40,850 nucleotides of DNA from Candidatus Peregrinibacteria bacterium GW2011_GWC2_39_14 (GTDB lineage Bacteria; Patescibacteriota; Gracilibacteria; UBA1369; UBA12463), in assembly GCA_000993595.1 (NCBI GenBank), contig LBWJ01000014.1, positions 1 through 40,850 of the forward strand, in the 5' to 3' direction. The notes beneath the pieces are model-generated. The model made no database searches and was not told where the DNA came from. It worked only from the letters and a program-made list of their open reading frames with translations. A program made the position numbers and the translations under genes. This document shows positions 15,465-23,241 of this stretch, in pieces; the stretch's first letter is position 1, and every line of letters begins with the position of its first letter.

Positions 15465-15986
15465 ATGGAATTACTTGGAAATAAAATTAAATTAAAAGCG
15501 ATTACAAATTCCGATAAAGACCATTTCTACACAATTGCCACGAAATCGTATGGAGCAAAATTTTGGTACGATGATATCAAAAGAGAAAAGAGGTCTAAAA
15601 CAGCGTTTTTTAACGATTGGACGGAAGGATATTTTGACACTAAAAAGTCAAAAGAGGGTCAATGTTTTTGGATGATGGTTCAAGAGAAAAAAATTGGCGT
15701 TATCGCATATAATAAAATCGATGAGCATAATAACGTCGAAATAGACATAATTATTGGCGATGAGGAAGATATGAATAAAGGTTATGGAGCTGATGCGATA
15801 AAAGTTCTGTGCGAATTTCTTTTGAAAAAACTTAAAGTGAATAAAGTTTGGATAGAGGCAAGAATGAATAACCCACGTGCGATTAAGGCGTATCAAAAAG
15901 CCGGATTTAAAAGAGAAAAGATATTGGAGAAAAAAGATTTCTTCCAAGGCGAATTCGTGGATTGTATAAGGCTGGAAATGCCTTAA
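15465..15986 (+). CDS. GNAT-family N-acetyltransferase (RimJ/RimL-like)
   Basis: 173 aa, about the usual length. Transfers an acetyl group from acetyl-CoA to an amine; RimJ/RimL relatives modify protein N-termini. The acetyl-CoA pyrophosphate loop is NKGYGADA (about 104-111), preceded by a strand with IDIIIGDEED. The later NPRAIKAYQKAGF (about 138-150) is the usual motif B. The start MELLGNKIKLKAI fits the family. TATAAT at 15446-15451 lies 13 bases before ATG, so the leader is about six bases. The substrate is not known. Confidence 0.88.
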   Translation: MELLGNKIKLKAITNSDKDHFYTIATKSYGAKFWYDDIKREKRSKTAFFNDWTEGYFDTKKSKEGQCFWMMVQEKKIGVIAYNKIDEHNNVEIDIIIGDEEDMNKGYGADAIKVLCEFLLKKLKVNKVWIEARMNNPRAIKAYQKAGFKREKILEKKDFFQGEFVDCIRLEMP

Positions 15987-16060
15987 CGCAAGTTAAGCCT
16001 TTGGAAGATTGCCATACGAAATCTTTTTATTTTCTTGCAACGAAAATTCATTACAAATAA

Positions 16061-16088
16061 TTGACGACAAAATATATCAGCTTATGCT
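16061..16088 (+). promoter_or_regulatory. Promoter of the RhuM-Fic gene
   Basis: TTGACG (16061-16066), 16-bp spacer, TATGCT (16083-16088), giving a leader of about 20 bases to ATG 16114. Confidence 0.45.
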
Positions 16089-16113
16089 TATCGTAGGCTA
16101 AATATAAATTATT

Positions 16114-17067
16114 ATGAGAAAAGATAAAAGAATTGTAATCTATCAGGCAAAAACAGGAGCAATTGAATTTAAAGAGGACGTTTTCGCGGAAACAATTTGG
16201 GCAACACAGGCTCAAATTGCTCAAGTTTTCGAAATAGATCAGTCTGTGGTATCAAGGCACGTCAAAAACATTTTTAAAGCTAAGGAGGTTAACGTAAAAA
16301 GCAATATGCAAAAAATGCATATTCCAAATTCTGATAAATTAGTAGCGCTATATTCGTTAGACGTGGTTTTGTCCATTGGGTATCGCGCTAATTCTGGAAA
16401 GGCCATCCAATTTCGTCAGTGGGCAACGAAAACACTGCGTTCTCACATAGTCGAGGGTTATACGATAAATAAAAAACGAATAAATAAAAATTATAAAGCA
16501 TTTTTAAAAGCCGTTGAACAGGTCAAGGCGTTATTGCCATCAAGTAATTCCGTAGGAGCATCTGATGCGCTTGAATTAATAAAAATGTTTGCAGGTACAT
16601 GGTTTTCTCTTAATGCATATGATAAAGAAAATTTCCCGAAGACAGGCGCAACTAGAAAAGAATTTCAGTTTACGGCGCAGGAGTTAAATAATGCTTTGCG
16701 TGATTTAAAAGCTGAATTAACGAAAATTGGGGAAATAAGCGGCTTATTTGGTATAGAGAATAAAAAACAGGGCATAGAAGGGATTTTAGGAAACGTATTG
16801 CAATCTTTTGGAGGAAAAGACTTGTATCCGACAATAGAAGAAAAAGCTGCGCATCTTTTATATTTTATAGTTAAAAATCATCCACTTATTGATGGTAATA
16901 AACGTTCCGGAGCTTTTGCTTTTGTGTGGTTTTTGAGAAAAGTCGGTCGGCTCAATATCGCGAGCATGACCCCTGAGGCCCTTACAGTGTTGACGCTTTT
17001 GGTAGCCGAAAGTAACCCAAAAGATAAAGAAAAAATAATAGGACTAATTTTATTAATTCTAAAATAA
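16114..17067 (+). CDS. RhuM-Fic/DOC fusion protein
   Basis: 317 aa with two parts. Residues 1-115 form a RhuM-like domain that resembles a DNA-binding module (TQAQIAQVFEIDQSVVSRHVKNIF, helix-turn-helix-like; shown as positions 31-54) and includes the common FRQWAT motif. Residues about 120-317 are a Fic/DOC domain with the catalytic loop HPLIDGNKRSG (256-266), all key residues present. Fic proteins AMPylate or phosphorylate targets, and DOC-type ones are toxins. No inhibitory (S/T)xxxE(G/N) helix is obvious, and no separate small antitoxin gene is adjacent. The role may be toxin-like or housekeeping. Followed after 11 bp by a YbaK-like gene. Confidence 0.85.
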   Translation: MRKDKRIVIYQAKTGAIEFKEDVFAETIWATQAQIAQVFEIDQSVVSRHVKNIFKAKEVNVKSNMQKMHIPNSDKLVALYSLDVVLSIGYRANSGKAIQFRQWATKTLRSHIVEGYTINKKRINKNYKAFLKAVEQVKALLPSSNSVGASDALELIKMFAGTWFSLNAYDKENFPKTGATRKEFQFTAQELNNALRDLKAELTKIGEISGLFGIENKKQGIEGILGNVLQSFGGKDLYPTIEEKAAHLLYFIVKNHPLIDGNKRSGAFAFVWFLRKVGRLNIASMTPEALTVLTLLVAESNPKDKEKIIGLILLILK

Positions 17068-17078
17068 CAAACCCACCC

Positions 17079-17576
17079 ATGGTTGACCCAAACATCGTTT
17101 ACGAAAAATTAATCAACTTGCTCGACAACAACCACGTCGAATACAAATTATTCACGCATAGAGAAGCCCTGACTTGGGAAGACCTTGCCGCGGTGCAAAA
17201 AGAAACCGGATTTTTTGGCACAGAAATGAAATGCATGGTTTTAAAAGCCGGCGATGAATTAATTGTTTATATGACACTCCAAGGCAAGCGAGTAAATTTT
17301 GATGCGATAAAAGGCGTACTCGGCGTGAATAAGGTCAGACTTTCTACGCCCGAAGAATTGAGTGAGCATTTCGGTGCAAAGCCCGGTTGCGCCTATCCGT
17401 TTGGCTTCGACGCGCAATATAAGATTTTTGTTGACCCCGAAATTTATAAGCAAGAATGGATGCTTTTTAGCCCTGTTGTCCCAACAAAAACCGTACAAGC
17501 AAAAGGTGCGGATTTAAAAAAAGTATTTGATTCATTGGAGAATAAAGTGCAAGAGGTGACGAATTTTAATCAGTAA
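17079..17576 (+). CDS. YbaK/prolyl-tRNA deacylase-like protein
   Basis: 165-aa stand-alone trans-editing domain of the YbaK/ProX/INS family, which hydrolyses mischarged aminoacyl-tRNA. Recognisable features are an N-terminal helix with HREALTWEDLAAV, the strand MKCMVLKAGDELIVYMTL with the conserved Lys, RVNFDAIKGVLGVNKVRLSTPEEL, and the loop GAKPGCAYPFGF, the family's G-x-x-P-G-x-x-x-P block. Which tRNA it edits cannot be told. The start follows AAACCCACCC with no Shine-Dalgarno. It is probably co-transcribed with the RhuM-Fic gene. Confidence 0.75.
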   Translation: MVDPNIVYEKLINLLDNNHVEYKLFTHREALTWEDLAAVQKETGFFGTEMKCMVLKAGDELIVYMTLQGKRVNFDAIKGVLGVNKVRLSTPEELSEHFGAKPGCAYPFGFDAQYKIFVDPEIYKQEWMLFSPVVPTKTVQAKGADLKKVFDSLENKVQEVTNFNQ

Positions 17577-17594
17577 GCGGGACGCTCTAAAAGC

Positions 17595-17623
17595 TTGACA
17601 TATCCATCCAAACCTGTTATCAT
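17595..17623 (+). promoter_or_regulatory. Promoter of the gene at 17646
   Basis: TTGACA (17595-17600), 17-bp spacer, TATCAT (17618-17623), leader of about 16 bases. Confidence 0.6.
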
Positions 17624-17645
17624 ATCTTCCTATTTTGCTTAACTA

Positions 17646-18677
17646 ATGAGAATGGCAACAGAAAGACCGGATTTGGATATTTTTCTTAGCACTTACCCCG
17701 AAGTTGTTAATGTTTTTGGCGTGTCCGCGGATACAATTAGAAAATGGACGGAAGAAAGTCGTTTTGATTCTTTATTTGGGCGCGTTCTTCCAAGGGCAAA
17801 GCGAGAATTTGATGTATGGCACAGGCAAAATTTATTAGCTCAAAAGGCTGATGTAGAAGCCGAATACGCAAGAATATTGCAAGAGCATCAAGCCAGGTTT
17901 GCGGAAAGAGTGAAAGATGTTTGCACTTTTGTTGGTCCAAAAAATCATGCGCAGAAAAATCAAGATCTGGCGAAATTAAAAGGCGAATTTGGGCTGTTCC
18001 CGGAAGATCAAATACATGAACTCGAAAGCGATTTAGTCGGCAAAAACGTTGAATCATGGGAGGACGTTCCAACAGGAGATCAGGGGCGCGATTTGAATGA
18101 GTATTTTATGAGAGCAATCGAGCAATACGGGCAAGATTCGATTTCTACATTTGATGAAAATATTCATTTGGATGTAAATTTTACAGGTTTTGTAAGGCAT
18201 GTATGTGTTTACGATAAGAAAAAACCAGGAGAGTGGAAGCCGATTATAGAAGGCGATGCGGCGTATATAAGAAATGGAAAAATATGTTTGGTTAGAAAAA
18301 GTAAAGGATTGGGCGATAGAATGGATGAAGTGGTTTTCACTTGGATTGAGCCTGTGAATGCAAACTTTAAGCTTCAAGAGTACTATGGCAAAAGTTATAT
18401 GCAAGGAGAAAGAAGTAAATTGTGTAAATGGGTAAGAAATGCAAAATTCCCAATTGCAGAAGGCGATAAAAACGGCGAGATAGAAGTTAGTTACGATGGA
18501 TCAGCGTTTTATATAATGGTAAAGCGCGATTTGTCAGATTATTTAAGCTACAAGAGTTTTGCGCTTAGAAAAGGGAGTCGTGAATTCGAAGCATTTCGTG
18601 AAGAATTATTGAGCGACCCGAATTTTCCATCATCAATTGAAAATATTGAAAGACTTTTGCCGGGTAAACTAAGCTAA
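17646..18677 (+). CDS. Unrecognised soluble protein
   Basis: 343 aa, family unknown. No signal peptide or membrane helix. The first half is helical and charged (about 50-130, with FVGPKNHAQKNQDLAKLKGEF). The second half (about 175-310) has repeated beta-type segments such as GFVRHVCVYDKKKPGEW and EVSYDGSAFYIMVKRDL. An early GVSADTIRKW segment could be part of a helix-turn-helix. ATG at 17646 is used; 17652 is also possible. It ends six bases before the next gene and so forms a pair with the methyltransferase-like gene under one good promoter. Confidence 0.6.
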   Translation: MRMATERPDLDIFLSTYPEVVNVFGVSADTIRKWTEESRFDSLFGRVLPRAKREFDVWHRQNLLAQKADVEAEYARILQEHQARFAERVKDVCTFVGPKNHAQKNQDLAKLKGEFGLFPEDQIHELESDLVGKNVESWEDVPTGDQGRDLNEYFMRAIEQYGQDSISTFDENIHLDVNFTGFVRHVCVYDKKKPGEWKPIIEGDAAYIRNGKICLVRKSKGLGDRMDEVVFTWIEPVNANFKLQEYYGKSYMQGERSKLCKWVRNAKFPIAEGDKNGEIEVSYDGSAFYIMVKRDLSDYLSYKSFALRKGSREFEAFREELLSDPNFPSSIENIERLLPGKLS

Positions 18678-18683
18678 AATAAC

Positions 18684-19553
18684 ATGCAAAGCAATATTCT
18701 AACGTTACCAGCAAGGTACATGGAAGGCATTGAAGAAGCCGAGAAAAGAGGCTGTATTGTTCAGCATGGTGCAATTTGCGAATGGGGAGAGGACTATGGG
18801 CATTTGCATCAACAAGGGCTGTCTCTTTTTAACAGCAGATATCTAATTAAATTGGCTGCAAGAATTTTATCAACAAGGCAAGAGATAAAAACAATTCTTG
18901 AATTTGGACCCGGATCAGGTACAGGGACTTCGCAGATGAGCCATTTGGCTCCACAAGCAAAGATAGAGGCAGCATTTGGACTTCAACCGATAAATCCATA
19001 TTTGAGATTTGTAAAAGATTTGTTTGGGGAAGGCTGTTTGGCGCAACATACATCTTTAAGCGGCAGCGTAGAAGATTTGATCAGGAGAAAGTCTTCAGTA
19101 TTAGACGGGCGTAAAAGCGAACCTTATGGCGGATCGTGCAGAATGGATGCCATGTTATTTTTGCAAAGAGAATTCGGCATCGAAGTATTTGAAGCTCTTG
19201 ATTTTGATCATCCATTTATAGAAAAACAGTACGTTGGGCGTTATTCAGATGGAATTGCGAGGGAATTGGAAGGACATTTTGATTTTGTGTATGAAAGGCA
19301 AGGCCCGTGTTGCAGGCATGCGGAATTTGACGCTTTTGTACAAGCGGAAAGAATTTATAAAGCGTATAGAGCAATGAGTCCAATTGGAATAATGCTTATA
19401 GACGATAGAGGCATTGCGAAAACTCTTAGAGAAAAAGGCGTTAAAGATGTGAAAACAGAACTTACGAATCCGGAAGATGGATCTGGCACTCTTGTTGTAA
19501 AAAGAGATAATCCACATTGCGATGAACTAATTGAATTGGCGCGCGCCGCATAA
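18684..19553 (+). CDS. SAM-dependent methyltransferase-like protein
   Basis: 289 aa. Residues about 68-90 (TILEFGPGSGTGTSQM) give a class I methyltransferase motif I, with a Gly-rich loop after a beta strand. The later part holds FDFVYERQGPC (about 199-209) and a strand with GIMLIDDRG (about 236-244), in the positions of motifs IV and V of a Rossmann fold. The substrate is unknown. An unusual insertion rich in Arg/Ser (about 125-150) separates the two parts. Six bases after the previous stop, probably same operon. I am sure of the Rossmann-type loop, less sure of methyltransferase activity. Confidence 0.55.
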   Translation: MQSNILTLPARYMEGIEEAEKRGCIVQHGAICEWGEDYGHLHQQGLSLFNSRYLIKLAARILSTRQEIKTILEFGPGSGTGTSQMSHLAPQAKIEAAFGLQPINPYLRFVKDLFGEGCLAQHTSLSGSVEDLIRRKSSVLDGRKSEPYGGSCRMDAMLFLQREFGIEVFEALDFDHPFIEKQYVGRYSDGIARELEGHFDFVYERQGPCCRHAEFDAFVQAERIYKAYRAMSPIGIMLIDDRGIAKTLREKGVKDVKTELTNPEDGSGTLVVKRDNPHCDELIELARAA

Positions 19554-19557
19554 GATT

Positions 19558-19566
19558 TGCTATAAT
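19558..19566 (+). promoter_or_regulatory. Extended -10, leaderless start of zinc-ribbon gene B
   Basis: TGCTATAAT (19558-19566), six bases CTCCTC, then ATG at 19573. The same string differing at one base (CTCATC) precedes mnmA. Confidence 0.65.
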
Positions 19567-19572
19567 CTCCTC

Positions 19573-21204
19573 ATGCAATGCGTTCAATGCAAAGAAAATT
19601 TCGACCATATTCCAGCCGAAATCGAAGCTTATAAAATGTTCGATGCGGTTTTGTCAGATTCTTGCCCGGACTGTCGTCATCGTAGACATCTTATTTTTCG
19701 AAATGAGCGTAATTTATTTAATACAAAAAGCTTTCTTTCGGGAAAAAATATCATTTCGCTTTATCCAAAAACAACAAAACACAGAATTATCGATTCGGAG
19801 GAGTGGTGGAGTGATCGATTTGATGCGACAATGTATGGTCACGAATTTGATTTTAACAGGCCTTTTTTTGATCAAATTAAGGAATTGAAAAAAGAAGTTC
19901 CGCGATGGTCAAAAATTTGCCTCAACGTGGAAAACAGCGAATTTTCCAATAACAGCGCCAACGTGAAAGATAGTTATTTGGCTTTCTCTTCGTGTGATGG
20001 TGAGCAAATGCATTATTGTATGCGTGTTATAAAATCGAGTTTTTGCATTGATTGTATGAACGTAAACGACAGTCAATATTGTTCAAATTCTCTCGATATA
20101 AAAAAGTGTTATGGAGTTCATTATTCAGGGTCTTCAGAGTCGTGCAATGATTCTTATTTTGTTTTTGATTGTAAGAACTGTGCCGATTGCATCCTTTGCG
20201 CGCAACTTCGAAATAAAAAATATTGCATTTTAAACAAAGAACTTTCAAAAGAAGAATATGAAAAGAAAAAGAAGGAATTTTTGGCGAGTATTGGGCAAAA
20301 TATGAATATAGCAAAGCAGAAATTTGAAGAAATAAAGCGCTTAGTTTTATATAAAAATCTTCGCATCACAAAAAGTGAAGATTCGATTGGCGACTTTATC
20401 TCAAGTTCAAAAAACGCGATAAATTGTTATAGTGTTTCGGATTTGCAGGATTGCACAAATTCATATGATTGTTATGCATGTAAAAATTGCCACGACAATC
20501 TCGCGAATGATAAGTCGGAATTGTGCCTTGAAGTTGATACCGCTTACGACATGTATAACTGCAAACTTTGCACATATTCGGTTTCAGAACGCGATTGCGC
20601 ATATACGGATCAATGCATGATGAATAAAAATCTTTTTGGCTGTGTTGGGCTTAAACATCAGCAATATTGCATTTTAAATAAAAAATATTCAAAAGAGGAT
20701 TACGAAGAAATGCTTAAAAAAATAAAACTTCATATGCAAAAAACGGGCGAATGGGGCAAGCCATTTCCGGCCACGCTTACGCCATTTCCATATAACATAA
20801 CCGTTGCGCAGGAATATTATCCGTTAACGAAAGATCAGGCACTTGCGCAAGGCTTTGAATGGTATGAAGAAGAGGAGCAAATTGCGCCTGCGGAAAAATA
20901 TAAAATTCCATACAACGTGGAAGAAGCCGACGAATCAATTTGCAAAAAAGTGCTAGTTTGTGAGGAAACCGGCAAGTTATATAATATTATTCCGCAAGAA
21001 CTTCGTTTTTATAAACAAATGAAATTGCCGCTTCCGCGCATCTCTCCGCATCAAAGATACATGGAATTGCTTAAAATGTTGCCTCCAAAACGCCTTCGTG
21101 ATACGGTTTGCAGCGCTTGTAACGCGCAAATCAAAACCGTTTATCCGGCCGACGCTTGGCGCAAGATCGTTTGCAATGAATGCTATTTGAAAAAGGTGTA
21201 TTGA
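19573..21204 (+). CDS. Cys-rich zinc-ribbon repeat protein B, degenerate paralogue
   Basis: 543 aa, same architecture and near-equal length to protein A (3477-5123). The N-terminal CVQC/CPDC pair and the Cys/Asn-rich middle repeats remain (for example CIDCMNVNDSQYC, CKNCADCILC). Two ribbon sites have been lost: where protein A has RKCDLC and VYCYDC, this one has NTKSFLS and IIDSEEW. Near the C-terminus the CFDC pair is replaced by PRISPHQ. The final CSACNAQ and CNECYLKKVY remain. It is therefore probably a diverged paralogue with fewer metals. An upstream TTG (19531) is open in frame, but the leaderless promoter and alignment with A support ATG 19573. Confidence 0.75.
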   Translation: MQCVQCKENFDHIPAEIEAYKMFDAVLSDSCPDCRHRRHLIFRNERNLFNTKSFLSGKNIISLYPKTTKHRIIDSEEWWSDRFDATMYGHEFDFNRPFFDQIKELKKEVPRWSKICLNVENSEFSNNSANVKDSYLAFSSCDGEQMHYCMRVIKSSFCIDCMNVNDSQYCSNSLDIKKCYGVHYSGSSESCNDSYFVFDCKNCADCILCAQLRNKKYCILNKELSKEEYEKKKKEFLASIGQNMNIAKQKFEEIKRLVLYKNLRITKSEDSIGDFISSSKNAINCYSVSDLQDCTNSYDCYACKNCHDNLANDKSELCLEVDTAYDMYNCKLCTYSVSERDCAYTDQCMMNKNLFGCVGLKHQQYCILNKKYSKEDYEEMLKKIKLHMQKTGEWGKPFPATLTPFPYNITVAQEYYPLTKDQALAQGFEWYEEEEQIAPAEKYKIPYNVEEADESICKKVLVCEETGKLYNIIPQELRFYKQMKLPLPRISPHQRYMELLKMLPPKRLRDTVCSACNAQIKTVYPADAWRKIVCNECYLKKVY

Positions 21205-21222
21205 TTGGCTTCCACAAGCCAA
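21205..21222 (+). terminator. Strong hairpin behind zinc-ribbon gene B
   Basis: TTGGCTT-CCAC-AAGCCAA begins on the base after the TGA stop. The 7-bp perfect stem has no T-run after it, so an RNA 3'-end stabiliser or processed end is as likely as an intrinsic terminator. Confidence 0.45.
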
Positions 21223-21268
21223 ATGATAAATCGACAGAATTATTAAACTGCGCCAGTCATTTGCGTTG

Positions 21269-21305
21269 CTTTTCGACATGAAAAGTTCGATAATTTATTA
21301 TTATC
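21269..21305 (+). promoter_or_regulatory. HPF-sigma gene promoter set in two inverted repeats
   Basis: TCGACA (21273-21278), 17-bp spacer, TATTAT (21296-21301). The -35 lies in CTTTTC-N5-GAAAAG (21269-21285) and the -10 in GATAAT-N5-ATTATC (21289-21305), two 17-bp inverted repeats with centres 20 bp apart. Confidence 0.5.
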
Positions 21306-21323
21306 ACTTAACAAAAATACCCC

Positions 21324-22325
21324 ATGGAAGTGAAAATTTTTACAAAAGAGATGTCAGAGGCAGAGGTGAAAAAGGTTAAGGAGTATTCGATGGCAAAAGT
21401 CCCGGCTATTGAGAGTTTGCTACAGCATTTTGCTCCGGATGCGGCGAATTTGCGTATTAATGCGGAGAAGTTGGGGAGAAGAAGTGCTTATAAAGTTGAG
21501 TTCGTTTTGCATCTTCCGTCAAAAATTATTATAGGGGAAGAGGCGAGCCATGAAATCACAAAAGCTGTTGATTTGGCAAAGGACAGGATTGTTCGCCAGC
21601 TTAAAAAACATGAAGAACTTTTGAGGTCAAAGCACGGCAAAAAACATAAGTTAAATATTAAGGAAATTGATTACGATAAAATTCCGGCCGTCACAGAATT
21701 AAAGCCAAAAAATAAAGATATTTTTGCGGACATTCTTCAGCCGCATCTCGTCAAATTAAACAAATTTATTAAGAGAGAGATTTTTCACAATGAATCGCTG
21801 GATATAATTCCGCAGGACGTAGTTGAAAGCGAATCGATTTTGAACGACGTGATTCTCGATTTTTATGCAAATTACAATCCTCAAATGAAAGGCAAAGCTC
21901 TTGAACAATGGCTTTATACGGTTGCAATAAGCAAAATTCGTACAGCCATCGATGAGTATAAAGAAGAAGATATGAAAGAAATTCCGATTGAAGAGGAAGC
22001 GGTTCCGCGAACGTCCGAAATTGAGGATTATTTTGAAGAAAAAGAAATTGAAAACGTGATGAATGAAGTGCCAATGGAAAGCGATGAAGAAACGCCGGAA
22101 AATATTTCTTCAAAAAAAGAATTGTTCAGATTTTTGATGGCTGAGCTTTCCAAAGTTGATGCCAAAAAACGCGAAGCATTTATTTTGAACAAGATGGAAG
22201 GCTTTGTCGCCGCGCAAATCAGCGAAATGCAACACAGGCCTCTCAAGTCCGTGACAATGGATATTGAATTTGTTCAGAAGGTGCTTGCGGAACGCGCAAA
22301 GGAAGAATTTGGGGAGGAAGTGTAG
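21324..22325 (+). CDS. Ribosome hibernation factor (HPF/RaiA) fused to sigma-like domain
   Basis: 333 aa. Residues 1-105 match the S30AE (HPF/RaiA) fold: helix VKKVKEYSMAKV, strands with AYKVEFVLHLPSKIIIGEEA, then helix AVDLAKDRIVRQLKKHEELL. Residues about 150-212 look like sigma-70 region 2 of ECF type (DVVESESILNDVILDFY, then WLYTVAISKIRTAID). About 266-323 look like region 4 (LSKVDAKKREAFIL, MEGFVAAQISEMQ, then a recognition-type helix). An acidic linker (212-262) joins them. HPF alone would silence ribosomes; the sigma part would bind RNA polymerase core or DNA. The combined role is inference. The start follows AAAAATACCCC with no Shine-Dalgarno. Followed by cdaA. Confidence 0.7.
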   Translation: MEVKIFTKEMSEAEVKKVKEYSMAKVPAIESLLQHFAPDAANLRINAEKLGRRSAYKVEFVLHLPSKIIIGEEASHEITKAVDLAKDRIVRQLKKHEELLRSKHGKKHKLNIKEIDYDKIPAVTELKPKNKDIFADILQPHLVKLNKFIKREIFHNESLDIIPQDVVESESILNDVILDFYANYNPQMKGKALEQWLYTVAISKIRTAIDEYKEEDMKEIPIEEEAVPRTSEIEDYFEEKEIENVMNEVPMESDEETPENISSKKELFRFLMAELSKVDAKKREAFILNKMEGFVAAQISEMQHRPLKSVTMDIEFVQKVLAERAKEEFGEEV

Positions 22326-22365
22326 GGAATGACAATTTGAGTTTTGCGTTTTGACTTTTATATTA

Positions 22366-22371
22366 TATTAT
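22366..22371 (+). promoter_or_regulatory. Leaderless -10 box of cdaA
   Basis: TATTAT (22366-22371), six bases, ATG at 22378. A second TATTAT lies at 22361-22366 with TTGAGT 18 bp upstream (22337-22342). Either choice puts the start of the transcript within a few bases of the ATG. Confidence 0.45.
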
Positions 22372-22377
22372 TTAGCC

Positions 22378-23241
22378 ATGTTTGAAGCCGTAAATAATCT
22401 CATCGTGAACGCGATTTTGTTTGTGCAGAAATCCGCACAGGGATTTGTCGAAAACGTGAATTATCTTAACTTCACTTGGTTGCAAATTGCTGCGGACATT
22501 TTTCTGGTTACGATTTTTATCTATTATTTGGTTTTGATTTTAAAAGGAACGCGCGCCCTCAATATCGTCTGGGGACTCATGATGCTTGGCATCATTTATC
22601 TCATCAGCAAGGCATTTTCGCTCGTTGCCGTTAGTTGGCTTTTTGAAAAATTCTTAACGCTTGTTATCATCGCAATCCCGATTATTTTTCAGCAAGAGCT
22701 TCGTCGCGCGCTTGAAAAACTTGGCAAAACAAAGCTCTTTATGAGTCATATCATAATCAAAGCCGACATTTTGATCAGCCAAGTTGTTTCCGCTTCTGCT
22801 GATCTGGTTGATAGAAAACGTGGCGCATTAATAGTTTTTGAAAGAGACACATCTTTAAAAGAATATATTGATACGGGCGTTGCGCTTGATTCTGACGTCT
22901 CAAAAGAGCTTATTGTAAGCATTTTTAACGATAGATCTCCGCTTCACGATGGGGCAATAATCATTAAAGACAATAAGATAAAAGCGGCTTCCTGTATCTT
23001 GCCGCATTCCTTTAAGGCATACAGCAAAACGCTTGGAACAAGACATAGAGCCGCGCTTGCTCTTTCCGAATCCACAGACGCAAAGATCATTGCAATTTCA
23101 GAAGAGCGTAATTCGATTTCATTCATAGAAGATGGCTCAATAGAGCAAAATGTCACGCCTCAAAAGCTTGAATTAATGCTCGAATTTCTTAAGCCAAAAG
23201 AGAAAAAACATTATTTTAAAAGCAAAAAAGTTCAAAAATGA
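22378..23241 (+). CDS. cdaA: Diadenylate cyclase CdaA (c-di-AMP synthase)
   Basis: 287-aa membrane enzyme making cyclic di-AMP from two ATP. Three hydrophobic segments (about residues 35-105) precede the DAC domain. Catalytic signatures are DGA (191-193, in SPLHDGAIII) and GTRHRA (220-225), so activity is expected. CdaA-type enzymes control potassium, osmotic and wall homeostasis. I start at ATG 22378; an in-frame ATG at 22351 lies upstream of the -10 box. cdaR follows with ATGA overlap, the common cdaA-cdaR order. Neighbouring stress genes (HPF-sigma upstream, RSH nearby) are suggestive. Confidence 0.93.
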   Translation: MFEAVNNLIVNAILFVQKSAQGFVENVNYLNFTWLQIAADIFLVTIFIYYLVLILKGTRALNIVWGLMMLGIIYLISKAFSLVAVSWLFEKFLTLVIIAIPIIFQQELRRALEKLGKTKLFMSHIIIKADILISQVVSASADLVDRKRGALIVFERDTSLKEYIDTGVALDSDVSKELIVSIFNDRSPLHDGAIIIKDNKIKAASCILPHSFKAYSKTLGTRHRAALALSESTDAKIIAISEERNSISFIEDGSIEQNVTPQKLELMLEFLKPKEKKHYFKSKKVQK

